64,000 nucleotides of DNA from Oleomonas cavernae (GTDB lineage Bacteria > Pseudomonadota > Alphaproteobacteria > Zavarziniales > Zavarziniaceae), in contig NZ_QYUK01000016.1 in the NCBI RefSeq assembly GCF_003590945.1, positions 248,001 to 312,000 on the forward strand, written 5' to 3'. The notes beneath the pieces were generated by a model. The model saw only the letters and a list, made by a program, of their open reading frames with translations. It ran no database searches and was not told the DNA's origin. The translations under genes and the position numbers were made by a program. Of this stretch, positions 38,519 through 50,188 are shown piece after piece. Within the stretch, counting starts at the first letter, position 1. Every line of letters starts with the position of its first letter.

Positions 38519-39899
38519 ATGCGGATTGCCATTATCGGTGCCGGTTTTACCGGCGCGCAATTGACCCTCGAGTTGCTGCGCCGGGCACCCCGCGGCACCA
38601 CCATCCTGCTGTTCGAGCGTTCGGGCGTCTTCGGCCCCGGCTTGGCCTATTCGACCGTCCATGCCGGCCATCTGCTGAACGTGCGCGCCGCCAACATGAG
38701 CGCGCTGGAAGACGATCCCTCGCATTTCCTGCGCTGGCTGTGGGCGCGCGACCTGCCGGAGCAGCCGGCCAGTTCCATCCCGCCCTCCGGCCATGCCTTC
38801 GTACCCCGCGGCATCTATGGCCAGTATCTGGCCGAAGCCCTGGCCGAGGCCGAGCGCGACGCCCACCCACGGGTGGTGGTCGAGCGCCTGTCGCGCCAGG
38901 TCGTGAATATCGACGAGACGGAAGACGGGGTCTTTCTGAGGCTGGCCGAAGGCGGCGAGGTCGCCGCCGATCTCGCCGTGCTGGCCACCGGCAACAACCC
39001 GCCGGCGTGGCCCGGCCCCGACGGGATCGAGGACGTGGCGCCGGCGCGACTGATCGCCGATCCCTGGGACGACAGCGCCATTGCCCGCATCGGCCCCGAC
39101 GACCCGGTCGTCATCCTGGGCACCGGCCTGACCACCGTCGACGTCGTCACCCTGCTCGGCCAGCGCGGTCATCGCGGGCAGATAACGGCGGTGTCGCGCC
39201 GGGGCCTCCTGTCGCGGGTGCATGAACAGACGCGGAGCTGGAAACTCATCCGCGAGCCGGGCAGCGTGCCCCCCACCATCACCGCCTATGCCCGCTGGGT
39301 CCGCGGGGAGGTGAAGCAGGCCGCCGCCGAGGGCATCGACTGGCGCAGCGTCATCGACGCCCTGCGGCCGCATACGCGAGGATTGTGGCGGTCACTGCCG
39401 ATGGTGGAACGCCGGCGTTTCCTTCGCCACCTGCGCCCCTGGTGGGATGTGCATCGGCACCGCATGGCGCCCCAGGTGGCGGCGGGCATCGAGCAGTTGA
39501 CCGCGGCCGGCACCTTCAGGATCGTGGCCGGGCGCATCACCGGCTGGGCCGCCGCCCCGACCGGGGTTGCCATCACCCTGGCCCCAAGGGCAATGGCGGC
39601 CCCCCCTGCGCATCGAGACCGCCTACGTGGTGAACTGTACCGGCCTCTCGGTCGACTACCAGCGCCTGGGCGATCCGCTGATGCGCGCGCTGCTGGACGA
39701 GGGCCGCGCCCGCCCCGATCCGCTCTGCCTGGGCCTCGACGTGACCGATAACCTCAATCTGATCGGCGACGGCGGGCACACCTCCTCGCGCCTCTTCGTC
39801 CTGGGGCCTCCGACCAGATCCGCCTTCTGGGAGATCATCGCCGTGCCCGATATCAGAAAGCAGGGCCGCGCCTTCGCCGCGCGGTTGTTTCCCGGCTAG
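38519..39899 (+). CDS. FAD/NAD(P)-binding oxidoreductase-like protein (two frameshifts as sequenced)
   Basis: A flavoprotein of about 461 codons of the NAD_binding_9/YdhS type. The N-terminal dinucleotide motif is IAIIGAGFTGAQLTLEL, followed by FGPGLAYSTVHAGHLLNVRA, VLATGNNPP and a second nucleotide motif VVILGTGLTTVDVVTLL. The C-terminal part, VVNCTGLSVDY to GPPTRSAFWEIIAVPDIRKQ, lies in another frame. Two added C's (near 39583 and in the C run 39600-39606) join LAPKGNGGPPLRIETAYVVNCTG and make the length an exact multiple of three. No redox partner or substrate is indicated by the neighbours. Confidence 0.8.
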
Positions 39900-39992
39900 A
39901 CGCTTGCCGTCACAGCACATTTTCCTGTCCAAGGCGCCGCTTTTTTGAAACGCTCGCCACCAACAACAGCCTAAGAGGGCGGGTGGTAATCG

Positions 39993-41639
39993 ATGGCTTA
40001 CATTCCGGGCGACAATACCGATAACGAACTGACCGGCACCAATCTCACCGACACGATCAAGGGCTTTGGCGGCGCCGACAGGCTTTTCGGCCTGGAAGGC
40101 GGCGATACCCTCGATGGCGGCCGCGGCATCGACCAGATGAGCGGCGGCCTGGGCAACGACACCTACTATGTCGACAGCACCGGCGATATCGTCACCGAAC
40201 TGGCCGGCGAAGGCACGGATACGATCCGCGCCAGGATCGACTACACCCTGCCCGACGAGGTCGAGAAGCTGGTCCTGGTCAACAGCCTGGGCCTGGGCGG
40301 CAGCGGCAATGAAGCGGCCAACTACATCTATGGCAGCAGCGGCGGCGACAAGATCTTCGGCCTGGGCGGCAACGATCGCCTCTATGGCCGGGCCGGCGAC
40401 GACACCATCGACGGCGGCGAGGGCAACGACCTGATCGATGGCGGCAGCGGCACCAACAAGCTGACCGGCGGTGCCGGCGACGATACCTATGTCGTCTCGG
40501 ATGCCCTGCTCGACACGGTGATCGAGGACGCCGCGGGCGGCTACGACACCGTCCGCACCACGGCCGAGAGCTATGTCCTGGCCGACAATGTCGAACGCCT
40601 GATCCTGCTGGGCAGCGTCTTCGAGGGCACGGGCAACGGCCTCGACAACGCCATCGCCGGCAACGCGGACGACAACGACCTCTATGGCGCCGGCGGGGCC
40701 GACCGCATCACCGGCAAGGGCGGCGAGGATTTCCTCTTCGGCGAGGATGGCAACGACACCCTGTTCGGCAATGACGACGACGACATGCTCGACGGCGGCA
40801 TCGGCGACGACCGGCTGGACGGCGGCGCGGGCCACGACCTGCTGATCGGCGGCGAGGGCACCGACCGGATGCGCGGCGGCGCCGGCGACGACGATTTCTA
40901 CTTCGACAACGCCACCTCGATCGGCGACGTCTTCGACGGCGGCACCGGCACCGACGCGCTCGCCCTTGGCATCAACGGCGAGGAGAACACCACCTTCGAC
41001 TTGAGCGGCGGGCGGTTCACCTCGATCGACCTGGTCGCGGTCGACGGTATCGGCAACACGGTCCTGCTGGGCGGCCGTCTGGTCGCCACGGCGGATTTCG
41101 ACGGCGATACCACGCCTGGGCAGCTCGCCGTTCTGGTCTCGCCCGTTGCCGAGGACACGACGATCGACGCCTCCGCCGTCGGCTCGGGCGGCGGACAGAT
41201 CGGTGTCGTGGCGTTCGGGCCGGGCAAGATCACGCTCACCGGCTCGGCCAATGACGACTTCGCCTCGTTCGGCGACGGCAATGACCTGGCTTACGGCGGG
41301 GCGGGCAGCGACGCGCTGGGCGGCTATGCCGGCAACGACGAACTGCACGGGGGCGACGGCGACGACGACCTCTACGGCGGCGACGGCGACGATGTGGTCT
41401 CCGGCGACGCGGGCAACGACTATTTCGCCTTCGTCAGCGGCGATGTGGGCCACGACATCATCCAGGATTTCGCCAGCGGCGACCTGATCGATGTCGAGGG
41501 CCTGGGCTACACCAGCACTGCCGATTTCGCCTCGATCGTCGAGGCGGACGGCAACACGGTCATCACGATCGACGTCGACACCACCATCACCGTGGCCGGC
41601 GTCACCGGCCTGACCGACAGCGATTTCCTGTTCGCGTGA
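39993..41639 (+). CDS. RTX (hemolysin-type calcium-binding repeat) secreted protein
   Basis: A 548-residue acidic protein made almost entirely of GGxGxDxL/I nonapeptides in blocks (about residues 20-55, 115-160, 225-300, 425-475), separated by beta-rich segments of the YVVSD...DTVIEDAAGGYDTVRT type. It lacks a Sec signal. The C-terminus TGLTDSDFLFA resembles uncleaved type-I secretion signals (acidic then hydrophobic). It should fold on calcium outside the cell. No enzymatic domain is visible, so an adhesin or surface/matrix role is more likely than a protease or lipase. No type-I exporter genes are adjacent. Confidence 0.88.
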   Translation: MAYIPGDNTDNELTGTNLTDTIKGFGGADRLFGLEGGDTLDGGRGIDQMSGGLGNDTYYVDSTGDIVTELAGEGTDTIRARIDYTLPDEVEKLVLVNSLGLGGSGNEAANYIYGSSGGDKIFGLGGNDRLYGRAGDDTIDGGEGNDLIDGGSGTNKLTGGAGDDTYVVSDALLDTVIEDAAGGYDTVRTTAESYVLADNVERLILLGSVFEGTGNGLDNAIAGNADDNDLYGAGGADRITGKGGEDFLFGEDGNDTLFGNDDDDMLDGGIGDDRLDGGAGHDLLIGGEGTDRMRGGAGDDDFYFDNATSIGDVFDGGTGTDALALGINGEENTTFDLSGGRFTSIDLVAVDGIGNTVLLGGRLVATADFDGDTTPGQLAVLVSPVAEDTTIDASAVGSGGGQIGVVAFGPGKITLTGSANDDFASFGDGNDLAYGGAGSDALGGYAGNDELHGGDGDDDLYGGDGDDVVSGDAGNDYFAFVSGDVGHDIIQDFASGDLIDVEGLGYTSTADFASIVEADGNTVITIDVDTTITVAGVTGLTDSDFLFA

Positions 41640-41658
41640 GGTAGGGGCGCCGGCATTG

Positions 41659-41771
41659 TGCGTCCTTCGAGACGGGTGCTTCGCACCCTCCTCAGGATGA
41701 GGAAAATCTTTATGGCAAAAAGACTTTCCTCATCCTGAGGAGCCATCGAAGATGGCGTCTCGAAGGACGCA
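41659..41771. repeat. Palindromic intergenic repeat, family A copy 2 (113 bp)
   Basis: Same outer arms as the element at 756-868 and exactly the same length. The conserved central AAAATCTTTATGGCAAAAAG is in the opposite orientation. The two side hairpins have different sequences (GGGTGC-ttc-GCACCC, GCCATC-gaa-GATGGC) but keep perfect pairing and three-base loops. It lies between the convergent RTX and msrB genes. Confidence 0.85.
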
Positions 41772-41802
41772 AGATGTCTCCCCAGGGCTCGCCGATCCGA
41801 CT

Positions 41803-42201
41803 CTATTTCTTCGGGTCGAGCTTCAACGCCGCCGAATTGATGCAGTAACGCAGGCCGGTGGGGCCTGGGCCATCGTCGAAGACATGGCCCAGGTGGCTGT
41901 CGCAGCGGGCGCACAGCACCTCGGTGCGGACCATGCCGTGGCTCGAATCGCGCTCCTCGGCGACATGGCCTTCCGCGGCGGGGGCGGTGAAGCTGGGCCA
42001 GCCGCAATGGCTGTCGAACTTGGCATCGGACTCGAACAGGACCTCGCCGCAGGCCACGCAATGGTAGGTGCCGGCGGTCTTGGTGCGTTCGTATTCCCCG
42101 GTGCCGGGCCGTTCGGTCGCCTTCTGGCGGGTCACGGCATATTGCAGCGGGGTGAGCTGCGCGCGCCATTCGGCATCGCTCTTGCGCACTTTATCGGTCA
42201 T
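41803..42201 (-). CDS. msrB: Peptide-methionine (R)-S-oxide reductase MsrB
   Basis: A 132-residue selenium-free MsrB. The catalytic Cys lies in [10 protein letters not shown] near the C-terminus. Two zinc CxxC pairs (HCVACG and CARCD) and HCGWPSF plus SHGMVRTEV complete the signature. It reduces methionine-R-sulfoxide in oxidised proteins. It starts 13 bp after the ThDP enzyme gene on the same strand, so it may be the last gene of the guanidino-catabolic operon, where a flavin oxidase can generate H2O2. Confidence 0.95.
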   Translation of the reverse strand: MTDKVRKSDAEWRAQLTPLQYAVTRQKATERPGTGEYERTKTAGTYHCVACGEVLFESDAKFDSHCGWPSFTAPAAEGHVAEERDSSHGMVRTEVLCARCDSHLGHVFDDGPGPTGLRYCINSAALKLDPKK

Positions 42202-42214
42202 GACTGGCTCCGGT

Positions 42215-43809
<1,595 letters not shown>

Positions 43810-43825
43810 TTTTTGCCCCTTCAAA

Positions 43826-43929
43826 AGCCCTCTCCTCTTGAGAGGAGATGGTTGGGTGAGGAGGGGAGCGGGGTGTCGACATGGTGCGTCCCACCTCCCC
43901 CAACCCCCTCCCCCGACGGCGGAGGGGCT
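43826..43929. repeat. GC-rich palindromic repeat, family B copy 4 (short variant)
   Basis: It starts AGCCCTCTCCTCTTGAGAGGAGA and ends CCCCCTCCCCCGACGGCGGAGGGGCT, with GGGTGAGGAGGGG and CCCACCTCCCCC inner arms. It lies between two genes of the same minus-strand operon. Confidence 0.7.
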
Positions 43930-43935
43930 ACTTGA

Positions 43936-45622
43936 TCAATCCGCCAGCGCCACCGGGGCCAGGTCATCCCAGGCGTCGAACGGGCCTGGATTGCCGGCTG
44001 CGCTGCCGCCGCCCAGGTGCCGGACCACGCCCGAGACGGCATTGAGCGCGGTGGTGATGGCGCCTTCGGTCCAGCCGGCGGTCCAGGAAATATCGTCGCC
44101 GGCCAGGAAGATGCCGCGCTGGTCAGCCGGCAGATTCTGCGCGCGGAAATGGCTGAACAGGCGGCGCTGGTAGCGGTAGTGGCCGGGCAGGTTGGCCTTG
44201 AAGGCGCCCATGAAATTGGGGTCCTGCTCCCAGCTCACCGTGATCGGCTCGCCGATCATGTGGCGGCGGATGTCGACACCGGGATAGATCTGCTTCAGGG
44301 AATGCAGCATCAGGCGCACCCGCTCGTCCACCGGCAGGGACAGCCATTTCATGGCATCGTCGTTCCAGGTGTAGGACAGGCAGATCACGCCGGGCCGGTC
44401 GTCGCCCTGGTCGATCAGGTAGGTGCCCCGGGTCAACCGGTCGGACAGGGTCATGGACATGACATCGCGCCCCGTGGCGGGGTCGAGATCCTTCCAGAAC
44501 GGCCGGTCGACCATGACGAAGGTTTTCGAGGCCTGCATGTAATGGGTGCGTTCCATCGCCATCCACATGGCGGGCGAAAACAGCCGCTCCTCGCAATCGA
44601 TCCGGGCCGACAGCAGCCAGACCTGGCAGGTCACCACCACCGCGGCATATTCCGTGGTGTTGCCCCAGCGGTCGGTGATGGCAATGCCGCCGCCGCTGCC
44701 CCGGGCGATGCGGGCAGCGCCCGGCTTGGGCACGCCGCCGTGCAGGCTGGACAGCGAGGTGCCCGCCGGCCAATGGGCCATTTTTTCCGGCGATTGCGCC
44801 CACAGGCGCAGCGGCAGTTGCTCGACGCCACCGACCACGCTCTGATGGTCCTCGTCGGCGTTGGTGTAGACCACGCGCAGGATTTCCAGCATCGAATTGG
44901 GAAAGTCGGTATCCCAGCCGCCGGTGCCGAAGCCGACCTGGCCGAAGATCTCGCGGTGCTTGTAGCTGAGCTTGCTGAACGCGGTCGATTGCGCGATGAA
45001 GCCGTAGAAGCTGGTCTCGTCGAAGGCCGGCACCAGCGGATCCCACAGCGCCTTGATCCGCGCCACGTCGCGGGCGCGCACCGCGTCCTGGATCTCGCTG
45101 AAGGCCGCCCCCTCGTCCAGCGCCTCCCGCCAGGCCTTGGCCACCTCGGCGAAAACCGCGGGCAGGTCGTCCAGATGGCGGGCGAAGTGCCGCTCCCCGC
45201 CCAGTTCAATCACGGTCGACGGCGTTGCCGGCGACAGCGGGTTGGGGAACGGCGTGGTCTTCAACCCGACCTGGTCGAGGTAATGGAACAGGGCGGTCGA
45301 CGAGGGCGGGAAGCGCATGGCGCCCAGTTCCGCGAAAGTACCGTCGCCACCCCGGAAGGGTTCCGAACGCAGGCGGCCGCCGGATCCGGTCGGCCTCGTA
45401 GATCACCGGCTTGAGGCCCAGCTTCATCAGCTCATAGGCCGTGGTGATGCCGGAAATGCCGCCGCCGATCACGGCGACGGGCAGGCCGTGCCGCTCGGCC
45501 GGAATCTGGCCCAGACCGGCGGGATGCTTCAGGTAGTCGTCATAGGCAAAGGGAAAATCCGGCCCGAACATGGTGACGGGCGGCACCACCGGTGCCTCAT
45601 CCAGGACATGCGGGGCCGTCAT
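43936..45622 (-). CDS. Flavin amino-acid 2-monooxygenase/oxidase, DavB-like (frameshifted as sequenced)
   Basis: A flavoprotein of about 562 codons of the lysine/tryptophan/arginine 2-monooxygenase family. It oxidatively decarboxylates a basic amino acid to an amide. The N-terminal FAD motif AVIGGGISGITTAYELMKLG and VIYEAD lie in one frame. FRGGDGTFAELGAMRFPPSS, the arginine-containing substrate-loop signature of the family, and the rest lie in another. Removing one base near 45381-45386 restores ADRIGGRLRSEPF. This is the only apparent insertion among the frameshifts. C-terminal FAD contacts are DDISWTAGWTEGAITTALNAV. It overlaps the DavA-like gene by 4 bp. Arginine rather than lysine is inferred from the adjacent ureohydrolase and AruI-like genes. 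Confidence 0.83.
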
Positions 45623-46425
45623 GCTCGCTCTCGGGTCAGGGCGCCATAAAGCTCGGGCCGGCGATCGGCGAGGTAGGGATTGGCGGCGCGGGCCGCATCG
45701 GCCACGGCAGGATCGATGGCGGCGACGATCAGTTCCTCGCCCCGGCCGGCACGGGCAAGATCCACGCCATCGGGCGCCACGATGCAGGACAGGCCGACAT
45801 AGGTCAGTTCCGCTTCGCTGCCGCTGCGATTGGCATAGGCGACGAAGACCTGGTTCTCGAAGGCGCGGGCCGGCACGACGATCTTGGCGATGACATCGAA
45901 GGGCTGCATCAGGGCCGTGGGCACGGCGATCAGCTCGGCCCCGGCCAGGGCCAGGCGGCGCACGGATTCGGGAAATTCGACGTCGTAGCAGATCAGCACG
46001 CCGACCTTCACGCCACCGATGGTGACGACGGGCGCCAAATCCTGGCCGGCCGAGAAGGCATTGCGGTCGAGGTCGCCGAACAGGTGGCATTTGCGATGAT
46101 TGAGCAACGGCTTGCCACCGGCGTCGATGACCATCGCGGCGTTGTAGACCGCGCCATCGGCACCCCGCTCGGGATAGCCGTAGATCAGCGCGATACCGGC
46201 CGCGCGGGCGATACCCGCCGCCTGCTGCGCCGAAGGGCCGTCGACCGCCTCCGCCATCTGCCCCACCGCGTCGGGGCCGATATTGTAACCGGTCAGGAAC
46301 ATTTCCGGCGCGATCAGCAGGCCGGCGCCCTGAGACGCCGCGTCGAACGCCGCCGCCTCGAGCCGGGCCAGGGCCTCCGGCTTGTCGACGGCCGCATCAA
46401 GGCCCTGGAGGATCGCGACACGCAT
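45619..46425 (-). CDS. DavA-like omega-amidase (nitrilase superfamily)
   Basis: A 268-residue carbon-nitrogen hydrolase with the Glu-Lys-Cys triad: APEMFLTGYNIG (Glu about 41), NHRKCHLFGDLD (Lys about 111) and GVLICYDVEFPE (Cys about 145). The whole sequence closely resembles DavA (5-aminovaleramidase), including YGYPERG and YNAAMVID. In this context the amide is probably 4-guanidinobutyramide, giving 4-guanidinobutyrate plus ammonia. It is translationally coupled to the DavB-like gene by an ATGA overlap, the same pairing as davBA of pseudomonads. Confidence 0.87.
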   Translation of the reverse strand: MRVAILQGLDAAVDKPEALARLEAAAFDAASQGAGLLIAPEMFLTGYNIGPDAVGQMAEAVDGPSAQQAAGIARAAGIALIYGYPERGADGAVYNAAMVIDAGGKPLLNHRKCHLFGDLDRNAFSAGQDLAPVVTIGGVKVGVLICYDVEFPESVRRLALAGAELIAVPTALMQPFDVIAKIVVPARAFENQVFVAYANRSGSEAELTYVGLSCIVAPDGVDLARAGRGEELIVAAIDPAVADAARAANPYLADRRPELYGALTRERA

Positions 46426-46435
46426 GGGGTTCTCC

Positions 46436-47476
46436 TCAGACCATGGTCAGGACGAGGCGACCATTCACCTCGCCCCGGCGCAACCGCGCAACCGCACTGT
46501 TGGCATCGTCAAACGCCACCGTTTCGATCTGCGCCGCCACCAGGCCGCGCAAGGCGAAGTCGACCGCCTCGGCCAGGTCGGCGCGGGTGCCGACATTGGA
46601 GCCACGGATGCTGCGCTCCCAATTGGCGATGGCGCCGATCGAGACCTTGATCCTGTCGGCCTCGCCGCCCGGCAGGCCGACGAAGACCGTGGTGCCCGCG
46701 GGCCTGGTCATGGCGATGGCCTGTTCGAAGGCCTGGGGCGCCGTCGCGGTGACGACCGCGGCATGCAAGCCGCCGCCGGTCAATTCGCTGACCTTGGCGA
46801 TGGCATCGTCGCGCCCATTCACGGCGAACTCGGCCCCCAGCCTGAGGGCCAGTTCCAGCTTGTCGGCGGCGAGGTCCACGGCGACCGGGCGGAAACCCAT
46901 GGCCTTGGCATACTGGACCGCGACATGGCCCAGGCCGCCGGCACCGATGATGCCGACGAAATCGCCCGGCCTGGCGCCGGACCGCTTCAAGGCGCGGTAG
47001 GTGGTGACGCCCGCGCACAGGATGGGGGCGATCGCCACCAGGTCGGCGTGCGGCGGCAGGGCAATGACGAAATCGGCCCGCGCCACCACATGGGTGGCAT
47101 AGCCGCCGTCGCGGGAATAGCCGGTCGCCTCGCCCAGGGGGCAGATCGTCTCCATGCCGGCCAGGCACAGGGCACAGCGCCCGCAGGCGCCGCCCATCCA
47201 GGGCACGCCCACCGGCGTCCCCACGGCCAGATGGGAAACGCCTTCGCCCAGTGCCACGACATGGCCGGTCACCTCATGGCCCGGCACCACGGGCAGGCTG
47301 GCCGGCGGATCCCAGTCGCCATCGATCGCGTGGATATCGGAATGGCAGACACCACAGGCGACGACGGCAATCAGCACCTCGCCCGGGCCGGGCTTGGGGG
47401 TCTCGACGCATTCGAAGGTCAGCGGCTGGCCCGCAGTCCTGGCAACGGCACGTTTGAACGACACGGGATCACCCAC
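46436..47476 (-). CDS. Zinc-dependent alcohol dehydrogenase (AdhP-like)
   Basis: A 346-residue MDR enzyme. The catalytic zinc site is CGVCHSDIH and PGHEVTGHV. The structural zinc site with four Cys is CGRCALCLAGMETIC. The Rossmann motif is GIIGAGGLGHVAVQYAK and the C-terminus is EVNGRLVLTM, as in AdhP/AdhA tetramers. In this operon a fitting substrate is 4-guanidinobutyraldehyde/alcohol made by the AruI-like enzyme, but this is inference. The GTG start overlaps the ureohydrolase stop by 8 bp. Confidence 0.88.
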   Translation of the reverse strand: MGDPVSFKRAVARTAGQPLTFECVETPKPGPGEVLIAVVACGVCHSDIHAIDGDWDPPASLPVVPGHEVTGHVVALGEGVSHLAVGTPVGVPWMGGACGRCALCLAGMETICPLGEATGYSRDGGYATHVVARADFVIALPPHADLVAIAPILCAGVTTYRALKRSGARPGDFVGIIGAGGLGHVAVQYAKAMGFRPVAVDLAADKLELALRLGAEFAVNGRDDAIAKVSELTGGGLHAAVVTATAPQAFEQAIAMTRPAGTTVFVGLPGGEADRIKVSIGAIANWERSIRGSNVGTRADLAEAVDFALRGLVAAQIETVAFDDANSAVARLRRGEVNGRLVLTMV

Positions 47477-48521
47477 GCTTCTTGAGGGCCATGACCTGCA
47501 GGCACAGGATCTCGAACACGAGCTGGGCCGCGACCTGGGCGGTGTTGGTGGTGGCGTCGTACTGGGGTGCCACCTCGACCACGTCGCCGCCGATCACGTC
47601 GAGGCCGGCCAGGCCGCGCAGGATGGCGACGCATTCCCGGCTGGTCATGCCGCCGATCTCGGGCGTGCCGGTGCCCGGCGCATAGACCGGGTCCAGGCAG
47701 TCGACATCGAAGGAGACATAGACCGGGCCGCCGCCGACCACCGCGCGGGCCTTGGCGATGATGGCATCGGTGCCCATGCGGGTGGCATCTTCCGCATGGA
47801 TCACGGTCATGCCGGATTCATAGGAGAATTCCCATAGGTACTCGGCCGCGCCGCGGATGCCGATCTGGATCGTGCGTTCGGGATCGATGCTGCCGTCGAG
47901 CACGGCGACGCGGAACGGCCCGCCATGCTGGAACTTGGAGCCTTCGTAAGGCCCCGAGGTATCGCAATGGGCATCGAAATGCACCAGGCCCACCGGCCCG
48001 TGCTTGGCCGCGACGCCCTTGAGGATCGACTGGGTGACCGAATGATCGCCGCCCACCGACAGGGGCACGATCCCGGCCGTGCACAGCCTGGTATAGAAGG
48101 CGTCGATATCCTCGTGGCAGGATTCGAGGCTGAAGCGGCTGCGGAACGGCACGTCGCCGATATCGGCCACCTTGGCTTCCGCCAGCGGCACCATCTTGAG
48201 GAAATGCTCGTAAGGCCCCACCCGCTCGATCGTGCGCACGGCGCGGGGGCCGAAACGCGCACCGGTGCGGTTGGTAACCCCTAAGTCCATCGGCACGCCG
48301 ATCAGGGCGATGTCGAGGCCGCCGTAATCCGCCAGTTCCTGGGCGTCGGGGCGATAGGGCGCATCGAGGAAGGTCGAGACGCCGGCGAAGGGCATCGAGC
48401 GCCGGCCGCCGGCCGAAAACTGGATGTCCGCCACGCGCTTGAATTCCGGATCGAAGATGTCGGCCGCGTTGCCGTCGCCGTATTTGGCGCGCAGGGCTTC
48501 CAGCTTCTTGGCGTCGAACAT
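47469..48521 (-). CDS. gbuA: Ureohydrolase, probable guanidinobutyrase (agmatinase/arginase fold)
   Basis: A 350-residue Mn-dependent (possibly Ni-dependent) ureohydrolase. Metal-ligand motifs are VGGDHSVTQ, HFDAHCDTSG and SFDVDCLDPVYAPGTGTPE. The Cys in DAHCD and the long N-terminus are usual for guanidinobutyrase/guanidinopropionase-type members rather than arginase. It releases urea from a guanidino compound; 4-guanidinobutyrate to GABA plus urea is the best fit given its AruI-, DavA- and DavB-like neighbours. Agmatinase or guanidine hydrolase cannot be excluded from sequence alone. It starts 15 bp after the permease gene. Confidence 0.85.
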   Translation of the reverse strand: MFDAKKLEALRAKYGDGNAADIFDPEFKRVADIQFSAGGRRSMPFAGVSTFLDAPYRPDAQELADYGGLDIALIGVPMDLGVTNRTGARFGPRAVRTIERVGPYEHFLKMVPLAEAKVADIGDVPFRSRFSLESCHEDIDAFYTRLCTAGIVPLSVGGDHSVTQSILKGVAAKHGPVGLVHFDAHCDTSGPYEGSKFQHGGPFRVAVLDGSIDPERTIQIGIRGAAEYLWEFSYESGMTVIHAEDATRMGTDAIIAKARAVVGGGPVYVSFDVDCLDPVYAPGTGTPEIGGMTSRECVAILRGLAGLDVIGGDVVEVAPQYDATTNTAQVAAQLVFEILCLQVMALKKRG

Positions 48522-48536
48522 CGGATACTCTCCTCG

Positions 48537-49337
48537 TTACTCGTCCTTGGGCGACCAGGCACCCAGCAGCTTGGGCAGGTCGCCGAAGCGGGCGATCAGG
48601 CCGAAGACCACCGCGGCGATGGCGACGAACAGCACCGTCACCGCCGCCATGGTGGGGGTGTAGCCATAGCGCAGGGCATTGAAAATCTTGATCGGCAGGG
48701 TTTCCACCGTGAAGCCGACGACCATGTAGGCGACGATGTATTCGTTGAGCGACAGCACGAAGGCGAAGGCGAGGCCCGAGATGATGTAGGGCCGGATCAG
48801 CGGGAAGACGATGGTCCCCAGCACCGTGCGATCATCGGCCCCCATGGTCGACGCGGCTTCGACCAGGGTCGGGTCGATCGCATCGAAGCCCAAGGTCAGG
48901 GTCACCAGCGGCAGGGTGACGAAGAAGATCCCATGGCTGATCACCACGGTCCAGGGTTCGCCGTAGACGCCCAGTTCCGACCAGAAGGCGAGGAAGCCCA
49001 GGGCCGTGATCACCGGCGGCAGGATGAAGGGGGCCAACCCCAGCACCTGGACCACGCGCACCCACGGCGCATGCCAGCGCCACAGGAACCAGGCGATGGG
49101 CAGGGCGATCAGCACCGCCAGGATCGAGGCCGTGGCCGCCACGACAAGGCTGGCGATCAAGGCGTTGAACCATTCAGGATTGGTGAAGATCTCGCCGAAC
49201 CAGGCGAGCGAGAAGCCTTCCGGCGGGAAGGTCAGCGACTTCTTCTCGTTCACCGCCACCCCGGCGACGACGGCGAGCGGGGCGGCTAGAAATAAGCCGA
49301 AGCCGGCGAAGGTCAGGCGCGTGGCAAACCGGCTCAT
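48537..49337 (-). CDS. ABC importer permease, PotC-like
   Basis: A 266-residue permease with about six helices and the EAA-type coupling motif in EAASTMGADDRTVLGTIVFPLIRP (about residue 165). PotC-type landmarks are LSLNEYIVAYMVVGF and ETLPIKIFNALRYGYTPTMAA. It belongs to the spermidine/putrescine-type (CUT1-like) importers. It overlaps the preceding permease by 4 bp and lies directly before the ureohydrolase, tying transport to guanidino catabolism. Confidence 0.9.
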   Translation of the reverse strand: MSRFATRLTFAGFGLFLAAPLAVVAGVAVNEKKSLTFPPEGFSLAWFGEIFTNPEWFNALIASLVVAATASILAVLIALPIAWFLWRWHAPWVRVVQVLGLAPFILPPVITALGFLAFWSELGVYGEPWTVVISHGIFFVTLPLVTLTLGFDAIDPTLVEAASTMGADDRTVLGTIVFPLIRPYIISGLAFAFVLSLNEYIVAYMVVGFTVETLPIKIFNALRYGYTPTMAAVTVLFVAIAAVVFGLIARFGDLPKLLGAWSPKDE

Positions 49338-50188
49338 TGCGCATGCTCCCGCCGGCCGAGCAGGAGCGACAGCCCCACCAGCCCCAAGGTCACCAGCACC
49401 AGGAACACTGCCATGGCCGAGGCGAAGGGCATGTTCGATTGATAGATCGCCTGGTCGGTGATGTGCACCGACAAGGTCCAGTGCTGCGGCCGGCCCAGCA
49501 GTTGCGGCAGCAGGTAGGAGCCGAGCGCAAAGACGAAGACCATGATCAGGGTGGCGACGATGGTGTTGCGCAGGCCCGGCACGATTACGTTGAAGAAGCT
49601 GCGCAGGGGCGAAGACCCCAGGGTGCGCGCGGCTTCCACCAGGGTGGGGTCGAGGCGCGACAGCGCCGGATAGAGCACCAGAACCGTATAGGGGAAGGCC
49701 TGGTAGACCATGCCGGTCGCCACCGCGAAGAAGGACGGCGTGAGCGAAACCGACTCGTCCATCAGCCCGATGGCGACCAGCAGATTGGTAATGCCCGCCG
49801 TCTTGGAGAACAGGGTCGACCAGGCAAAGCCGATGATGACCTCGGACAGCGACAGCACCGAGAGCAGGAAGATCAGCCAGCCCACCTGCACCCGCCGGCG
49901 CTGGCGCACCAGCAGGTAGGTGAAGGGGAAGGCCAGGATCACGCTGATCGCGGCGATCAGGGCCGACAGGCCGAGCGAGAAGCCCAGGACATTGCCGAAG
50001 AACAGACTCATGAACCGGGCATAGTTGTCGAATTCGAAAGCCGGTTCGTAGAAGCCGCCCTGGACCCGGTGAAAGAACGAGACCGCGATCATGATGCCGA
50101 AGGGCAGCACGAAGAACAAAAGCAGCATGGCCGCCGGGAAGGTGATCGGCCCGTAGTCGAGCAGCCGGCGGGGGGCGGGCCGGCTCAT
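49334..50188 (-). CDS. ABC importer permease, PotB-like
   Basis: A 284-residue permease with an N-terminal helix (ITFPAAMLLLFFVLPFGIMIAVSFF) and EAA loop EAARTLGSSPLRSFFNVIVPGLR (about residue 185). FALGSYLLPQLLGRP is typical of PotB. It is the partner of the PotC-like subunit; all three transporter core genes overlap by 4 bp. Confidence 0.9.
   Translation of the reverse strand: MSRPAPRRLLDYGPITFPAAMLLLFFVLPFGIMIAVSFFHRVQGGFYEPAFEFDNYARFMSLFFGNVLGFSLGLSALIAAISVILAFPFTYLLVRQRRRVQVGWLIFLLSVLSLSEVIIGFAWSTLFSKTAGITNLLVAIGLMDESVSLTPSFFAVATGMVYQAFPYTVLVLYPALSRLDPTLVEAARTLGSSPLRSFFNVIVPGLRNTIVATLIMVFVFALGSYLLPQLLGRPQHWTLSVHITDQAIYQSNMPFASAMAVFLVLVTLGLVGLSLLLGRREHAQ

Noticed and set aside
38260-38604. 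N-terminal extension of the sulfotransferase frame to 38604
   Set aside because: It crosses the AT-rich divergent promoter, lacks a ribosome site and shifts the phosphosulfate loop far from its usual N-terminal place.
39573-41453. 626-codon minus-strand frame opposite the RTX gene
   Set aside because: Repetitive Val/Ala/Asp pattern is the mirror of the RTX nonapeptide repeats; no start or family support.
40000-41600. Periodic repeats that could suggest a CRISPR or satellite array
   Set aside because: The periodicity is 27 bp coding for GGxGxDxx nonapeptides within one open frame; repeats are not identical and no spacers exist.
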